Source of the DNA: Pleurotus djamor
Lineage: Eukaryota; Basidiomycota; Agaricomycetes; Agaricales; Pleurotaceae
Direction: 5' to 3'
DNA: 15,620 nt
NCBI GenBank assembly: GCA_029747585.1
Contig: JAPEVF010001007.1
Location: forward strand, 1 to 15,620
The notes beneath the pieces were generated by a model. It was not told the origin of the DNA and did no database searches. It worked only from the letters and a program-made list of their open reading frames with translations. Positions within the stretch are counted from its first letter, which is position 1; every line of letters starts with the position of its first letter. The position numbers and the translations under genes were made by a program. Of this stretch, positions 1 through 9,427 are shown piece after piece.

Positions 1-1028
1 ATCGAGTTCTCCCTGTTGCGTGGGCTCGTGGATAGCCTCAACCACAGCCTTGACGCCCATTGGAACCTTGTCATATGGTTCATATCGTCCAAGCATCCAC
101 CCAAAGCGTTGGAGTCCAGTCTTACGCCAAGCTTGCAAGAACCGATCTACAACTTCCATCGACGCAATTTCCAAGTGATCGACCATGCGGAACGGCTGGG
201 ACTGCAGAGTGATAGCAGAAGGTTGACACGATGTACATATACCGGCTGGCCAGGGCATATGACCGCCGCTCGGACAAGGGACCTTGACTCGATAGTCTAG
301 CGGGCTGAGTGGTGGGAGGTCTGCTGTTGATGAGGAAGAGTTCTTTGGCGTCAGCTTTCGGAGGTACGCGTGGTACGATAGGTGCTTGATTGACTGCGCC
401 TTCTGGTACGCCGCGTCATATGGCTCAAGAGGCATGCAGTAGTCACACATGCCCTTGGGGCCGTGCTTGCAGAAGGTAGCATCGCGTCCTCGAGGAATCT
501 TTCCATCCTTCGACCGCCAGTAAATGTCGACAGGATCTTCCTGAACCATCTCCCAGATCCTTTTAGTGGTAGTATCAGGGACTGCCGCCTGCGTACTGCT
601 TGAAGGGGCGTGATCGGCCGTCGATGAAGAGGGTGCAGACGCTTCTTTGTAGAACACAAACACGAGATCTCCGTGCCTGATACTTTATGAGCATAAAAGC
701 GCGAAAACAACGGCAGTACGTACGCGAGACCGATTTCTCGGAGTGACCTGCCTCGCAACGAAGAGATAGGCTGCTCATTCCCTCGCGGTTGATTTGATAT
801 GGTGATAGTAGAGATATCAGGATTCACAGCAGTTTCGACAATCTACTCAAGACAGGTCAGACCAGGTTCAGAGAACGATCGTATTATGGCATACTCTAGA
901 CAGTAATTCTGAGATGTCTGAGCTCGGTTGTAGATCGAACCTGAAGTTTCCATCCTTGGATCGAACACGTACTAGCTTTGAAAGTTGAGCAGAGAATTCC
1001 GAATCAGCAAGCAGATGGGGCTTACCAT
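1..1028 (-). CDS. NPL4: NPL4, Cdc48/p97 cofactor (5' part, runs off the left edge)
   Basis: Adaptor that, with Ufd1, directs the Cdc48 segregase to ubiquitylated proteins in ER-associated degradation and nuclear turnover. Four exons rebuilt from splice sites: 1026-1028, 895-975, 724-842 and 676 to the edge; introns are 50, 52 and 47 nt. Exon 1 codes only the initiator Met; the join gives an N-terminus starting [14 protein letters not shown]. Residues 1 to about 77 form the ubiquitin-like domain, ending in HGDLVFVFY. An NPL4 zinc-finger region follows, with C137, H139, C145, C148 ([12 protein letters not shown]) and a second set C202, H207, C215, C218 (GICTSCQPS). The start of the inactive MPN-like NPL4 domain ([22 protein letters not shown]) continues to the edge. 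About 293 residues are visible; family members are usually around 550-700. The third acceptor was chosen to give IGLAHGD; another AG three codons' worth upstream is possible. Identity is very secure. Confidence 0.95.
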
Positions 1029-1820
1029 TTCTATCGAGTTGGTGGAAGTTGTGAAAGGAAGTGGCGACGATTGGGCGACGACGCGTATCTTCCAGAACGC
1101 GTCATGCTGACTCAGCGAGATAATCTAATCGGTGCGCGGAGCGTCAATCTGGCGCTAATCTCCGTCCTAAATCAGAACCAAGATCTGTTTTGATTTTTGA
1201 TATTTTTTCCAATACCTATTTCATTGAGTCATCGAAGCAGCTCCTTGTACCATTCTTCGACGCGACTTCACGACATAAAGTTGCAAGATGCATCATGGGA
1301 CCCTGTCTCGCTGGGTACGAATTCACGAAGCTTTTAGCAGCTAACCGCCGGTTCGGTTTTAGACGAACACCCCGAACGTCCGAACTCAGCAATTCGGAAT
1401 ACATGTCACTTGCGGGTAGCCAGTTAGGAAGTTCGGTCAGGGGCATCTACACAAGCCAGAAATACTTCCAGCAACACGCCTGCTTGGTATTTTCGCGCCA
1501 TAAATCGAAGAACTCGTCCAGGAGGACGATTTGGGTAGGTCGCGGTGTTAGAACTATCGGCAATTTACGTATGATCGAAGATGGTGAAATGCGTCACCCT
1601 GGTTGTCGCAATCTCATGTGGCTATGGCGAATACTACAATGTCCTGTATGTCAGGCCGTTTAATGTACGATGGCTATCTCTCAACTGGACTCACGAATTC
1701 CTCGTGGTGGCTTCAATGCTTTCACTCAAAAGTGAGCCTGCTGAAGACTCCCTCAGCAAGTCTCCCCAAGCCTGCCAACCAGAATTAGACTACTGGGAAC
1801 GCCTAATTTTCTCCTTTGAC
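1029..1820. promoter_or_regulatory. Divergent promoter region between NPL4 and the bZIP gene
   Basis: About 0.8 kb lies between the two head-to-head starts. It holds a CCAAT near 1209 and a dense group of CCGAAC/GTTCGG hexamers (separate entry). No recognisable coding exon was found. The reading frame of the bZIP protein stays open upstream to an ATG at 1581, and a 61-codon frame starting at 1603 overlaps it in another register and ends at 1788, so upstream translation cannot be excluded. The boundaries are simply the two start codons. Confidence 0.6.
1351..1436. promoter_or_regulatory. Cluster of CCGAAC/GTTCGG hexamers (putative factor-binding sites)
   Basis: Perfect copies occur at 1351 (GTTCGG), 1372 (CCGAAC), 1380 (CCGAAC) and 1431 (GTTCGG), with near copies at 1363 (ACGAAC) and 1393 (TTCGG). 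Both orientations are present within 86 bp. This is far denser than expected for a given hexamer. The location in the shared NPL4/bZIP promoter suggests regulatory sites, but no factor is assigned. Confidence 0.35.
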
Positions 1821-2939
1821 ATGGATCGCGACTCTTCTGGTAATCCACCTCGTGATGATGCTCGTGCTCGAGACAGGCAGCGATCACGCTCGCGATCAAT
1901 GACCGTGTCAAACACTTCTCAAGCTTCGCGCGCGAACGCAGTGAGTCCTTCCAACGCCGGGTTAAATATCTTAACGAAGCTAAATAGTTTAGCTAAGCCG
2001 GATGTCAATGATGCTGCCCTACTTGCCCAGTTCGCCGCCGCCGCTGCCCAGCAAGCCAGTGGCAGCCATGGAAATCAGTACGACGCCTTGATGCAGGCAT
2101 TACGGGCTTCACAAAGTCTCTCGTTTCTCCAAAGCCAGCAACATTTTCCCGGTCCGTACATCGACCCACCTTTACCAGAAAGCCATCCCTATGGTGGTGG
2201 TCCTCCACAAGACTTCCCTTGGAACCAATTCCCACTTCATACACCAGGCTTTCCTCCGTTCGAGCAAACGAATGTCCCCAGCGGCAGCATCAATCAGGGC
2301 GGTCTTCCTACCCTTCCATTTCAATCGCATTTCCCTCCTCTACCCACCCTTCCTCCGTTCCCCGAAGCAAGCACTAGTCAGAGCGTTCCACCACCTGCCC
2401 CTCAGCTACCCCCGTTACCCCCTTCCTCTGCTCCTGAGTNCCCCCGTCGCCCAGACGGACACAGAACTCGATCGAACCGCAGTAGCCGAAGATAAACGCC
2501 GCAGAAATACAGCGGCATCTGGTAAGTATATTTTCGTCGTTGCCAATCATTGTATATGGCTCATCGACCCTGTTTAGCGCGTTTCAGGATAAAGAAGAAG
2601 CAACGGACGCTCAACCTTGAGCGTTCTGTATCTGACCTTACTGGTCGGGCTGAAGAGTTGGAGAAGGAGGCCGCAGATCTACGTCGGGAGAACGGTTGGC
2701 TGAAGGAAATAGTCATGATGAAGGGAACCCGTATTGCACAAATCAACGCCGCAGCGAGGGCTGCCCAAATTCAACAGGCCAGTTCGTCAAGCTCTACCGA
2801 GACGGATGCACGGCGTCCTGCCACCGAAGAAGCTGAAGAGGCGGGCTCTGGTGGTGATGACGAGCAGGAAGCCAACGATGATACGCCAGAGGCACCGACG
2901 TCTGACCCGAAGGGGAAGGGCAAAGCCAAGGGAACGTGA
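1821..2939 (+). CDS. CYS3/MetR-type bZIP transcription factor
   Basis: Nuclear DNA-binding regulator; the relatives (Neurospora CYS3, Aspergillus MetR, yeast Met4/Met28) activate sulfur-assimilation genes. Two exons, 1821-2521 and 2578-2939, with a 56-nt intron inside the basic region. Splicing creates RRRNTAASARFRIKKKQ, the hallmark CYS3-family basic region. A leucine zipper follows with leucines at about 247, 254, 261, 268 and 275. The N-terminal part has an RS-rich stretch (RDRQRSRSRS) and then Pro/Ser/Gln-rich sequence typical of activation domains; the tail is acidic and ends in KGKGKAKGT. The sequence is frameshifted as given: the N at 2440 throws the frame, and treating N as no base gives one continuous frame of 353 residues. 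The start at 1821 (MDRDSSG) is preferred; in-frame ATGs at 1716 and 1581 are alternatives, but the extra residues from 1581 are hydrophobic and unlike a bZIP N-terminus. Family identity is strong; the target pathway is inferred from the family. Confidence 0.9.
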
Positions 2940-3146
2940 AGGACCGGACTTTTTTCTTTCTCAATGTAAACAAGGGTTAATCTCAGCGGCACTCTTTACT
3001 TAGTACTTACTTGCGGGTAGCTACTCTGCACTTACTTTAGACCTCACGGTGGTTGAGCCCCTCGACTCCTAAATATCATGTGACCTCGCACTTAGTGTTC
3101 CGTCCTCCGATCCCGAGTGTCTTGTGTGCCTTGCGTCCAAACCACC
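2940..3146 (+). promoter_or_regulatory. Spacer between the bZIP gene and COX19
   Basis: Just over 200 bp that must contain the bZIP 3' UTR and the COX19 promoter. No clear TATA box was seen. The COX19 start lies in a strong fungal context (accaccATG). Confidence 0.4.
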
Positions 3147-3542
3147 ATGTCCTTCGGTCGACCTCCTTCTATCAACGTTGGCTTCACCCCTTCTCCGCCA
3201 GATCGTGGCTCATTTCCGCTTGATCACTATGGTCCGTTACCGTGAATCATCCAACATTCGCTTACTGTTTGTCAGGTGAATGTAAACAACAAATGACGCA
3301 GTATATGAAGTGCTTGAAGCAGAATGAGAGCACATCTACCGCTTGCCGCGCGTTGAGCAAATCTTATCTGGACTGTCGGATGAACAAGTGAGTTATATAT
3401 TGGACTGTTCCGAAGGTCAAGTTGACTGAACCTCTATGCAAGGGGACTCATGGAAAGAGACGATTGGAACAATCTAGGCTTCACCAACGTCGCGTCTTCA
3501 TCCGAGCCGAAGTCTGCTCAATCCGAACCCAGAAAATCATAG
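3147..3542 (+). CDS. COX19: COX19, cytochrome c oxidase assembly protein
   Basis: Small twin CX9C (CHCH) protein of the mitochondrial intermembrane space, needed for copper-dependent assembly of cytochrome c oxidase with Cox11/Cox17. Three exons: 3147-3231, 3276-3387 and 3443-3542; introns are 44 and 55 nt and all junction phases agree. The 98-residue product begins MSFGRPPSINVGFTPSPPDRG, a Cox19-type N-terminus. It has the pairs C31-x9-C41 and C52-x9-C62, followed by the MNKGLMERDDWNNLGF segment characteristic of Cox19. There is no cleavable presequence, as expected for a Mia40 substrate. Each gene feature was missed by simple open-frame reading because the exons are only 85-112 nt. It converges on the chitin deacetylase gene with about 210 bp between stops. 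Confidence 0.95.
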
Positions 3543-3753
3543 CCTTTCGCGTTGTCTTCAGGAATACAGTATCCTTCGAGACCAAGAGATCAGCTTCAAT
3601 GTTAGTGCAAGTCCTAGTAAGCGACAGGTACCATACAGAGAGTGTTCAAGTAGTTGGGCAAGATAGCAAAAGTACAAACGAAGATATCCAAATAACAAGG
3701 TCCATAGTTCGTCAGCATAGATGGATTCGGTACGCATAAACCACCAAGAATAC
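3543..3753. other. Convergent 3' spacer
   Basis: Region between the stop codons of COX19 (plus) and the chitin deacetylase gene (minus). It must hold both 3' UTRs. Nothing else was recognised in it. Confidence 0.5.
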
Positions 3754-5365
3754 TTAAGCCCACAGGAATGCGGCAAGCACGATAACCACCGTTGCCACTA
3801 AAGCGAGCGGGCTACTATTATGGATCGCGGAGTTGCCGTTGCCAACTGCTCCAGTGGGATTCGCTGACCCGGGGGCACCTGAGGAAAGCGTCACCGCTCC
3901 TGTTGCTGTAGGAAGGGTCAACGTTACTACAGTCGTGATAGAAGTGACAAGTGAAGACGTTGACGCACTCTGACCGGGCCCTCCCCCTATAGGTGGGTTT
4001 GTCGAGTTATCATTGGTCTCAATGTAGGCGTCGCTCAGAGGTTTGTTCAAGCAGCTGACTACGGGCTCGATGCGGAATTGCGGTTGGCGAGCGATTGCAT
4101 CAGGGAGAATGTAGCCGGTTGCAACTTCAACTGACTGCTGGAATAGATCGTGCTCCAGGACGATGAAACCGGATTTCAAGGTCTGAGCTTGGTTGACGAT
4201 GTTCTCCCAATTGTGAAGTACTTCCTGGACTGAAGTCGTCCCACCGTTAATGTTAAAATCTGCCAAATTTGGGGTGAGATTGGTGAATCAGCGTTTGGAT
4301 ACGCGACGCACCGCCGGTATCAAACGTGCTGGTAGGGCTTATGCGCGTCCATAAAATTGGCGTAAGCCCCATAGCAATGGAGATAGCGCGGACACGGTCA
4401 CTAATGCGGGCAAGGACGTCAGTGGCTGCCCCAAGACCCTCGGCAAGAAAATCCCCTCACTCAATATCTCCGTACGGAGGCCGCATCATGTTGGGAGTTA
4501 CTCCAAGAACGTCCTTAATGGCCTTCTTTGACCATCCAAGCTCGGCAATGATTTCATCGTTGGATAATGTGGTCAGAGGTGGGTGGCTCCAGGTGTGGAC
4601 AGCAATTTGATGCCCTTGCATGTATTGTAATTGGAGGGTACGTGGGTATGAAATTACCCGACTGCCAACGACGAAAAACGTAGATTTGAGGTTTTGATCC
4701 GTCAAGTAGTCAAGAAGGTTCGAGGTGTAGTTGGCTGGTCCATCGTCATAGGTCAAACCCCAAGTCATGGGGTCCGGGCAGGTGCTGACGTCGGTGTCCC
4801 GAACGCAACCACCACAGGTCCACCAGCACCTCGACTGATCTGCGACCGCAGCTGGGTTGGCTGGGCATCCTCCTGGCATGGTTGGGCTAAAGCCTGGGAT
4901 TGTCACACCTGACGCATTGACCTCGGCGATCCACTGCCGCACCTCTGGGCTGTCTGTGGGAGGTGGTCGATCAAGAGGGGGATAGTTTGCTGGATTTAAC
5001 AGAACAGCTAGATTGACAGGGAAAAATTGCCATCAGAAGTGATGGATGTTATAATTAGAGCTTACGATCTGGCAACGGAGGTGCGTTCGGGAAGGCTGAG
5101 GGAGTTGCCCCCGGAGCTGCGGTGGACTCTAGCGCTAATGTCTGGGACAAGGGAGCTCCCGAAACGATTACGGACAAGGGTGCGGCGGTGGGGTTAGTAG
5201 AATGAAGAGAGAAAGAAAAGGTGGTCGCTGGGGGCGGCGGCGCGGAGGCTACGTGAACCAGAAGATGTGGGCGTGGACGACGGAGACGACGATGGAGGCA
5301 GGGACTGAGCCCGGGAAACNGACANANAGACTCGCGGAGGAGAGAACGAGGATGCGGGAGAACAT
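3754..5365 (-). CDS. Chitin deacetylase, GPI-anchor type (N-terminal frame disturbed)
   Basis: Polysaccharide deacetylase (carbohydrate esterase family 4) that removes N-acetyl groups from cell-wall chitin to make chitosan. Exons: 5066-5365, 4461-5007, 4312-4400 and 3754-4259; introns 58, 60 and 52 nt. All five NodB motifs are visible: TYDDGP (catalytic and metal Asp), HTWSH (metal H-x3-H), RPPYGD, the LTPILWTR strand and IVLEHD. A Cys-rich WWTCGGCVRDTDVSTCPD segment precedes the domain. The C-terminus has a Ser/Thr/Gly-rich linker and a hydrophobic end (LALVATVVIVLAAFLWA) fitting a GPI signal. The start at 5365 gives MFSRILVLSSASL, a signal peptide. In exon 1 the reading must pass through three frames: signal peptide, then AQSLPPSSSPSSTPTSS, then VASAPPPPATTFSFSL. 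N positions 5320, 5325 and 5327 lie at the first change and a second lies near 5250-5256. The exon is therefore out of phase by two bases as written. Expected length is about 480 residues. Confidence 0.9.
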
Positions 5366-5458
5366 GGTTGTTGGTGGTCAGGAAGAAACAAAGATAGACA
5401 CACACGAATCCTATATTATTTAAATTTAGAGCATCTCATGGGCAGCTGCTAGCTGTGG
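5366..5458 (-). promoter_or_regulatory. Very short promoter of the chitin deacetylase gene
   Basis: Only 93 bp separate the NAP/SET stop from the deacetylase start, both on the minus strand. An AT-rich stretch around 5414-5430 (TTTAAATAATATA on the minus strand) may be the core element. The promoter or the NAP 3' UTR probably overlaps the neighbouring gene. Confidence 0.35.
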
Positions 5459-6455
5459 CTAAACCTTTCGCTTCTTCGGCCTCGGCTTCTCCAAATCAAT
5501 TTCATCGGCATCGTCATCGTCACTGTCCTCATCCTCGCTGTCCGACTCCTGCCCTTCAGCAGTGCCAAGGAAGTATTCAATGGCCTCAGGGAAGATGTCG
5601 TTCGCGAGAACAATCCCAACGTCGAAGGGGTCGTCTTCGTGCTCGAAGAAGTTGAAGAAGCTGCCGTTCTCAGCTGGGATATCATCGTCCTCTTCGCCTT
5701 TCTCACGCGGATACAGTTTTGTAAGGGCCTTTGACGCATCCTTCCAATTGATGGGGCTGCCCTGCAATTGTGAAGGGAACGGGGTGAGTTCCATGCTGGA
5801 GGAACGGAGGCAGCATGGCAAGAATCACTTACCGAAATGGTAACATCACGCTGCCACGAAAAGTCCAAATTTGATTCCGTGATGCCGTCTTCATCAGGCT
5901 TTTCATCTGCAGCAGCAGGGGGAGGAATGTACTTGTATTCCTTTTTGAGGACAGTGTCGTTGAAGAATGGGTTTTCCTTGAAGTACTGTACATGGTATCA
6001 TGATCAGCCTTTCTGTCCCACCCTCAGCTGGAGCCACTTACGAATTCAAGGGTGTAGCAGCGAGGCTCGTCTTTGTCTCTGTTAACCCAGAAATCTTCCA
6101 AGTAGCTCAACGCAAGTTGGTCAGAGCCATGTTGAGCATAAACAGCGATCAAGTCATTGTTCATGAACGCGACGGGCCAGAACTTGGGAATGGTCTTCAC
6201 AACTTCACGGCGCTTAGCGTACGCAACGCTCAGCTTTTGTTGGGCGACGCGCTCTAGTTACGCGTCAAAACGTAAAATAAGTCATTCCTATCCCTTTCAA
6301 AGAGAAACACTATGCTTACCTAGCGCGAGCTCAGTCCTAGCAAGAGCTTTCTGCTGAGCGGTCAATTTTTGGGCGTCCTCATCGCTGAGTTCGACGTCTT
6401 GCAGAGGATTCTTCTTGCCCTCATCAGCGCCGGGTGAGTCGCGTTTGGTGCCCAT
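5459..6455 (-). CDS. NAP/SET family histone chaperone
   Basis: Nucleosome assembly protein family member, binding histones H2A-H2B or H3-H4 and moving between cytoplasm and nucleus. Exons: 6320-6455, 6042-6253, 5833-5985 and 5459-5761, with introns of 66, 56 and 71 nt and all phases consistent. The 267-residue size is closer to SET/Vps75-type than to the roughly 400-residue Nap1. An N-terminal helix (LARTELALERVAQQKL) suits the dimerisation coil. The core shows IPKFWPVAFMNN, a DFWVNRD segment, YTLEFYFKENPFF, IPAENGSFFNFFE and DVGIVLANDIFPEAIEYF, the classical NAP earmuff motifs. The tail is strongly acidic (SDSEDEDSDDDD) and ends in PKKRKV, a monopartite nuclear import signal. The start at 6455 gives MGTKRDSPGADEG. 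Its stop is only 93 bp from the deacetylase start on the same strand. Whether it is the SET or the Nap1 orthologue was not settled. Confidence 0.93.
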
Positions 6456-6753
6456 TTTATTCTCGAGGGAGGGTTTAGGCTATCGGTACAGATGGTACAG
6501 GGAAGGTGTCGCGAGTGGAAAGAAGGCAAACCCAAGTACGGGGGTACTTGAGAAACTGAAATTTTTGGTTTACATAATCAGGTTCCTCACAGGCGCTAAT
6601 ACCAGAGCAATCAGCGCTCGCCCCTCTAACTAACACACTGGCTTGCGCAGTTGCAACAAAGCTGATAATTATCATGCACGAATACGTTGGATACCCATAT
6701 TATAAGCAAGAAGGGAAACCTCGGGAAAAAAAGACAAAGGGTACATGAAACAC
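6456..6753 (-). other. Spacer between SAC1 and the NAP/SET gene
   Basis: Just under 300 bp holding the SAC1 3' UTR and the NAP/SET promoter. No exon, RNA gene or repeat was recognised. Confidence 0.4.
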
Positions 6754-9427
6754 TCATTCTACACGCTTCTTCATCGACCCCATCTCAATCTCATCGCCAG
6801 CAACGGAGACAGCAACTCTACCAGGACGTTTAGGACCATTTCCACCGATGCGCCAGCCCTTAATTCCTTTGCCGTTATCCGCGGAGCGATATCCGGGGCC
6901 ACTGTACCATATGACGTCGGTCGGGGGAAGCAATCTCGGCCAAGAGACATAGTCGACCCCGTGGATGACAATGAAGATGAGGGTCGCCGAGAGTAGAGAG
7001 ACCCAGATGAGGAAGTAATATACCAGGTTATAGTCTATTTGAACGAGAGGCTGAGCTGCCGAGACGAATCAGAGGTGCTCAAACTACTGACCTGAGGTGC
7101 GAGGCAATGTGAGGCCAGCGCAAATCATGAACAGAGAGAAATAGGCGATGACAGGCATCTGAGGTATACCAAGTGAGAAACACGCTCAAAGGGAGGTGAA
7201 ACGAAACATACTGAGCGCATGACCAAGGGCCTGGCATCCAAAATCAAATGCATTGACAATGACGGATTCTTTCGAGGTATCCAAGCTCCGGTCACCAAGT
7301 CAAAGGAGTCTTGTCGGGGACCATCAAAGAGGTTGTTCTTCAGATAGCGCACCACCGATTTCACACCATCCTCCAAAAGACCTTTCTTGGTGCGCTTGTT
7401 CGTCCGCGTGAAGTCAGATTTGAGCGCGCCAGATCCACCATACGCCGTGGAGATTTGGTCGGCATGATCGGCCCACACTAAAAGAGAGAAATAAGCCGAG
7501 GAAATGAGAAAAGTGAGCGGCCGAGTGGCTTACTTTCTCTGAAGCTCTTGCTGAGTGATTCATAATCATCGACTGTCTCAGCACTCTGAAGGATACCAAC
7601 GGAGCGAAGCTGTTCAGTGAGAGTCCACTTTGCCAGCGTCGCTTGAACGACATTTGTGCGATCCAAGTTGTCCATGCAATTGGTGCGTACAGTGCCATTC
7701 TGGAGTTGGTGTTGTGTATCGCAAAGATGGAAGTACCTAAGAAGTGTAAGAACGGTGTCCAGAACCGCATAACGAGAACAGCACACACCCTTGCCGCTCG
7801 AGGTCCTCCTTGAGTCTGTCAATCAACAGGCTGATGCGGTCCCAACGCATATGCTTGCATTCCGTGTGGAAGTCAAAGTACTCGTACTTCACTTTTGGTA
7901 GGTTAAGCTAGCACGAATAGGTGAGAGGGTGCATGGACGAAGCAAGCCAAAGCCATACCTCAGCGAGGTAGCGTTCATACGCTTCCTTGATCGGCTTTTC
8001 GTGACCCTTGTGGTTCACAAGGTTCACTAATGCCTGCTCGCCATACAAAGTAACTTGTTCTTGCAAATGGGCCCTCATAGCGTCAACCTTTGAAGGAGCA
8101 AAGTAGGCTATATGCGTCTATGATGCGAGAAAGGCGGCTCACAGTGTCCTGAAGCTCCATAATCTGTAGATCTGGTTTGTAACGAAGTGTGTTGACTTCG
8201 CCCCAGTAGAGGGGGATACTGCCACGAATTTGCACGTAGCTGAACTGGTGGGCAAACTCGCCCGGGGCGTGACCAGAAGAAGGGGGACCCTCAACGAGGA
8301 GCAATTGTTCCGTCTCATTGAAGTTGGCGACATGGCCGTCTTGGTCCACTCCCCGACGGAAGTAACGTGTTCCTGCGCGATATCTCGAACGACGTGATAT
8401 CAAGCCAACTTGGAAGTGGCGGCCGTTCAAGAATTCGGAGCGAATGTCGAATGCTGTAACCCAGCTTTAGAACGGCGAAGGGAGAGGGGGCGTTATGGAG
8501 TACATACTACCGTACATCACTGGGAGGATGAAAGGGCCCAGCTGACAAAGATATCAACATTGGAGCCAGTTGCGAGGTAATGGTGCACTCACGTCTTGCT
8601 TAACATTCGTAGCCTCGATCAGTCGTGATTGTAGATACCTATGGGTAAGTCAGAACGACCCAAAGATATATACAAGGGTTTAAAGACCTGTTCCAGAAGA
8701 ACCTGTCATCCGCCTGAATAAGAAGTGAAGCCATAAGCAGATGTTTGGGGGAGTTGAAGTAAAGAGACACACCACTTCCCACAAAGACTTATGTTCATCC
8801 TCATTCCTGTTCAACCATTGAGACTGCAGCCTCCGAGTGATATCCCATTCGTAGCTAAACAGGAAGTTTCCACCATGGAAATGTGACCGGATAAGTGCAA
8901 GCAAGTGGCTTTCGACAGGGTGAGGGGGGTTGGCGACAGAGATATTGGGATTAAGCGGTAACACGTCGAAGTCCGTGGCACGGTAGACATCATGGCCAAT
9001 AAGACGACCCCGAACTTCACGACCGGTAATCACAATGATGTAGTCCGCTAGCCACCAGAAGCGTCAAATCCTGAGTCGCAGGGTCCGTAGTTGTGAAAGG
9101 ACAGACTCACATAAAGATAGAGATATAATACCGAGGATTCCATATATCGCTTTAGGATACCTTTGAGCAGTAGAGGGTATAGTCGTATTCGGTTCTACAC
9201 GCGCAATTCAGTGCAGTCAGCCAGCAAAGCTATGACAGTTGACATACGGTTCAAGTAGAGTTCGCTGGTAGCCCGTTGGATGGTCAAAGAATGAGCACCA
9301 ACTGGCTCAGCTGGAATGAATGTGTAGGCTTCGTCTCCCTCTATGTACCTGTGAATGCTTCAGGACCCAGTCCGAGTACCATACTAGCGGCAACATACAA
9401 GCTAAGTCGTTGGTGAAGTGGTCTCAT
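6754..9427 (-). CDS. SAC1: SAC1-type phosphoinositide phosphatase
   Basis: ER/Golgi membrane lipid phosphatase that dephosphorylates PI4P. Fourteen exons could be joined in phase: 9385-9427, 9248-9340, 9111-9194, 8773-9047, 8688-8713, 8593-8638, 8511-8541, 8143-8453, 7959-8087, 7789-7907, 7534-7736, 7212-7477, 7092-7158 and 6754-7034, giving 657 residues, normal for fungal Sac1. Sac-domain motifs in order: DYIIVITGREVRG, ATDFDVLPL, FSYEWDITRRLQ, DDRFFWNR, RRSRYRAGTRYFRRGVDQDG, YVQIRGSIPLYW, EYFDFHTECKHMRWDR. The catalytic CX5R(T) loop is RTNCMDNLDRTN (C406, R412). AYGGSGALKSDFTRT and KNNLFDGPRQDS follow. The C-terminus has two hydrophobic segments (about 543-561 and 568-588) that anchor the protein, then a basic tail. 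The exon 1/2 junction is the least certain; using the TAG acceptor gives LSLYVAAKGDEAYTFIP. Three consecutive exons are only 26, 46 and 31 nt. Confidence 0.95.

Noticed and set aside
351..827. Single long minus-strand open frames at 351-827 and 575-778 as separate genes
   Set aside because: They are unspliced readings across NPL4 introns; joining exons at canonical sites gives one NPL4 protein.
2414..2454. 41-nt intron that might explain the bZIP frame change without an indel
   Set aside because: GT and AG are present but the resulting phase does not reach the frame of the basic region, whereas ignoring the N does.
1408..3021. Shared 13-mer ACTTGCGGGTAGC at about 1408 and 3009 as a common promoter element
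   Set aside because: A few identical 13-mers are expected by chance in a 15.6-kb window counted on both strands, and no third copy was noticed.
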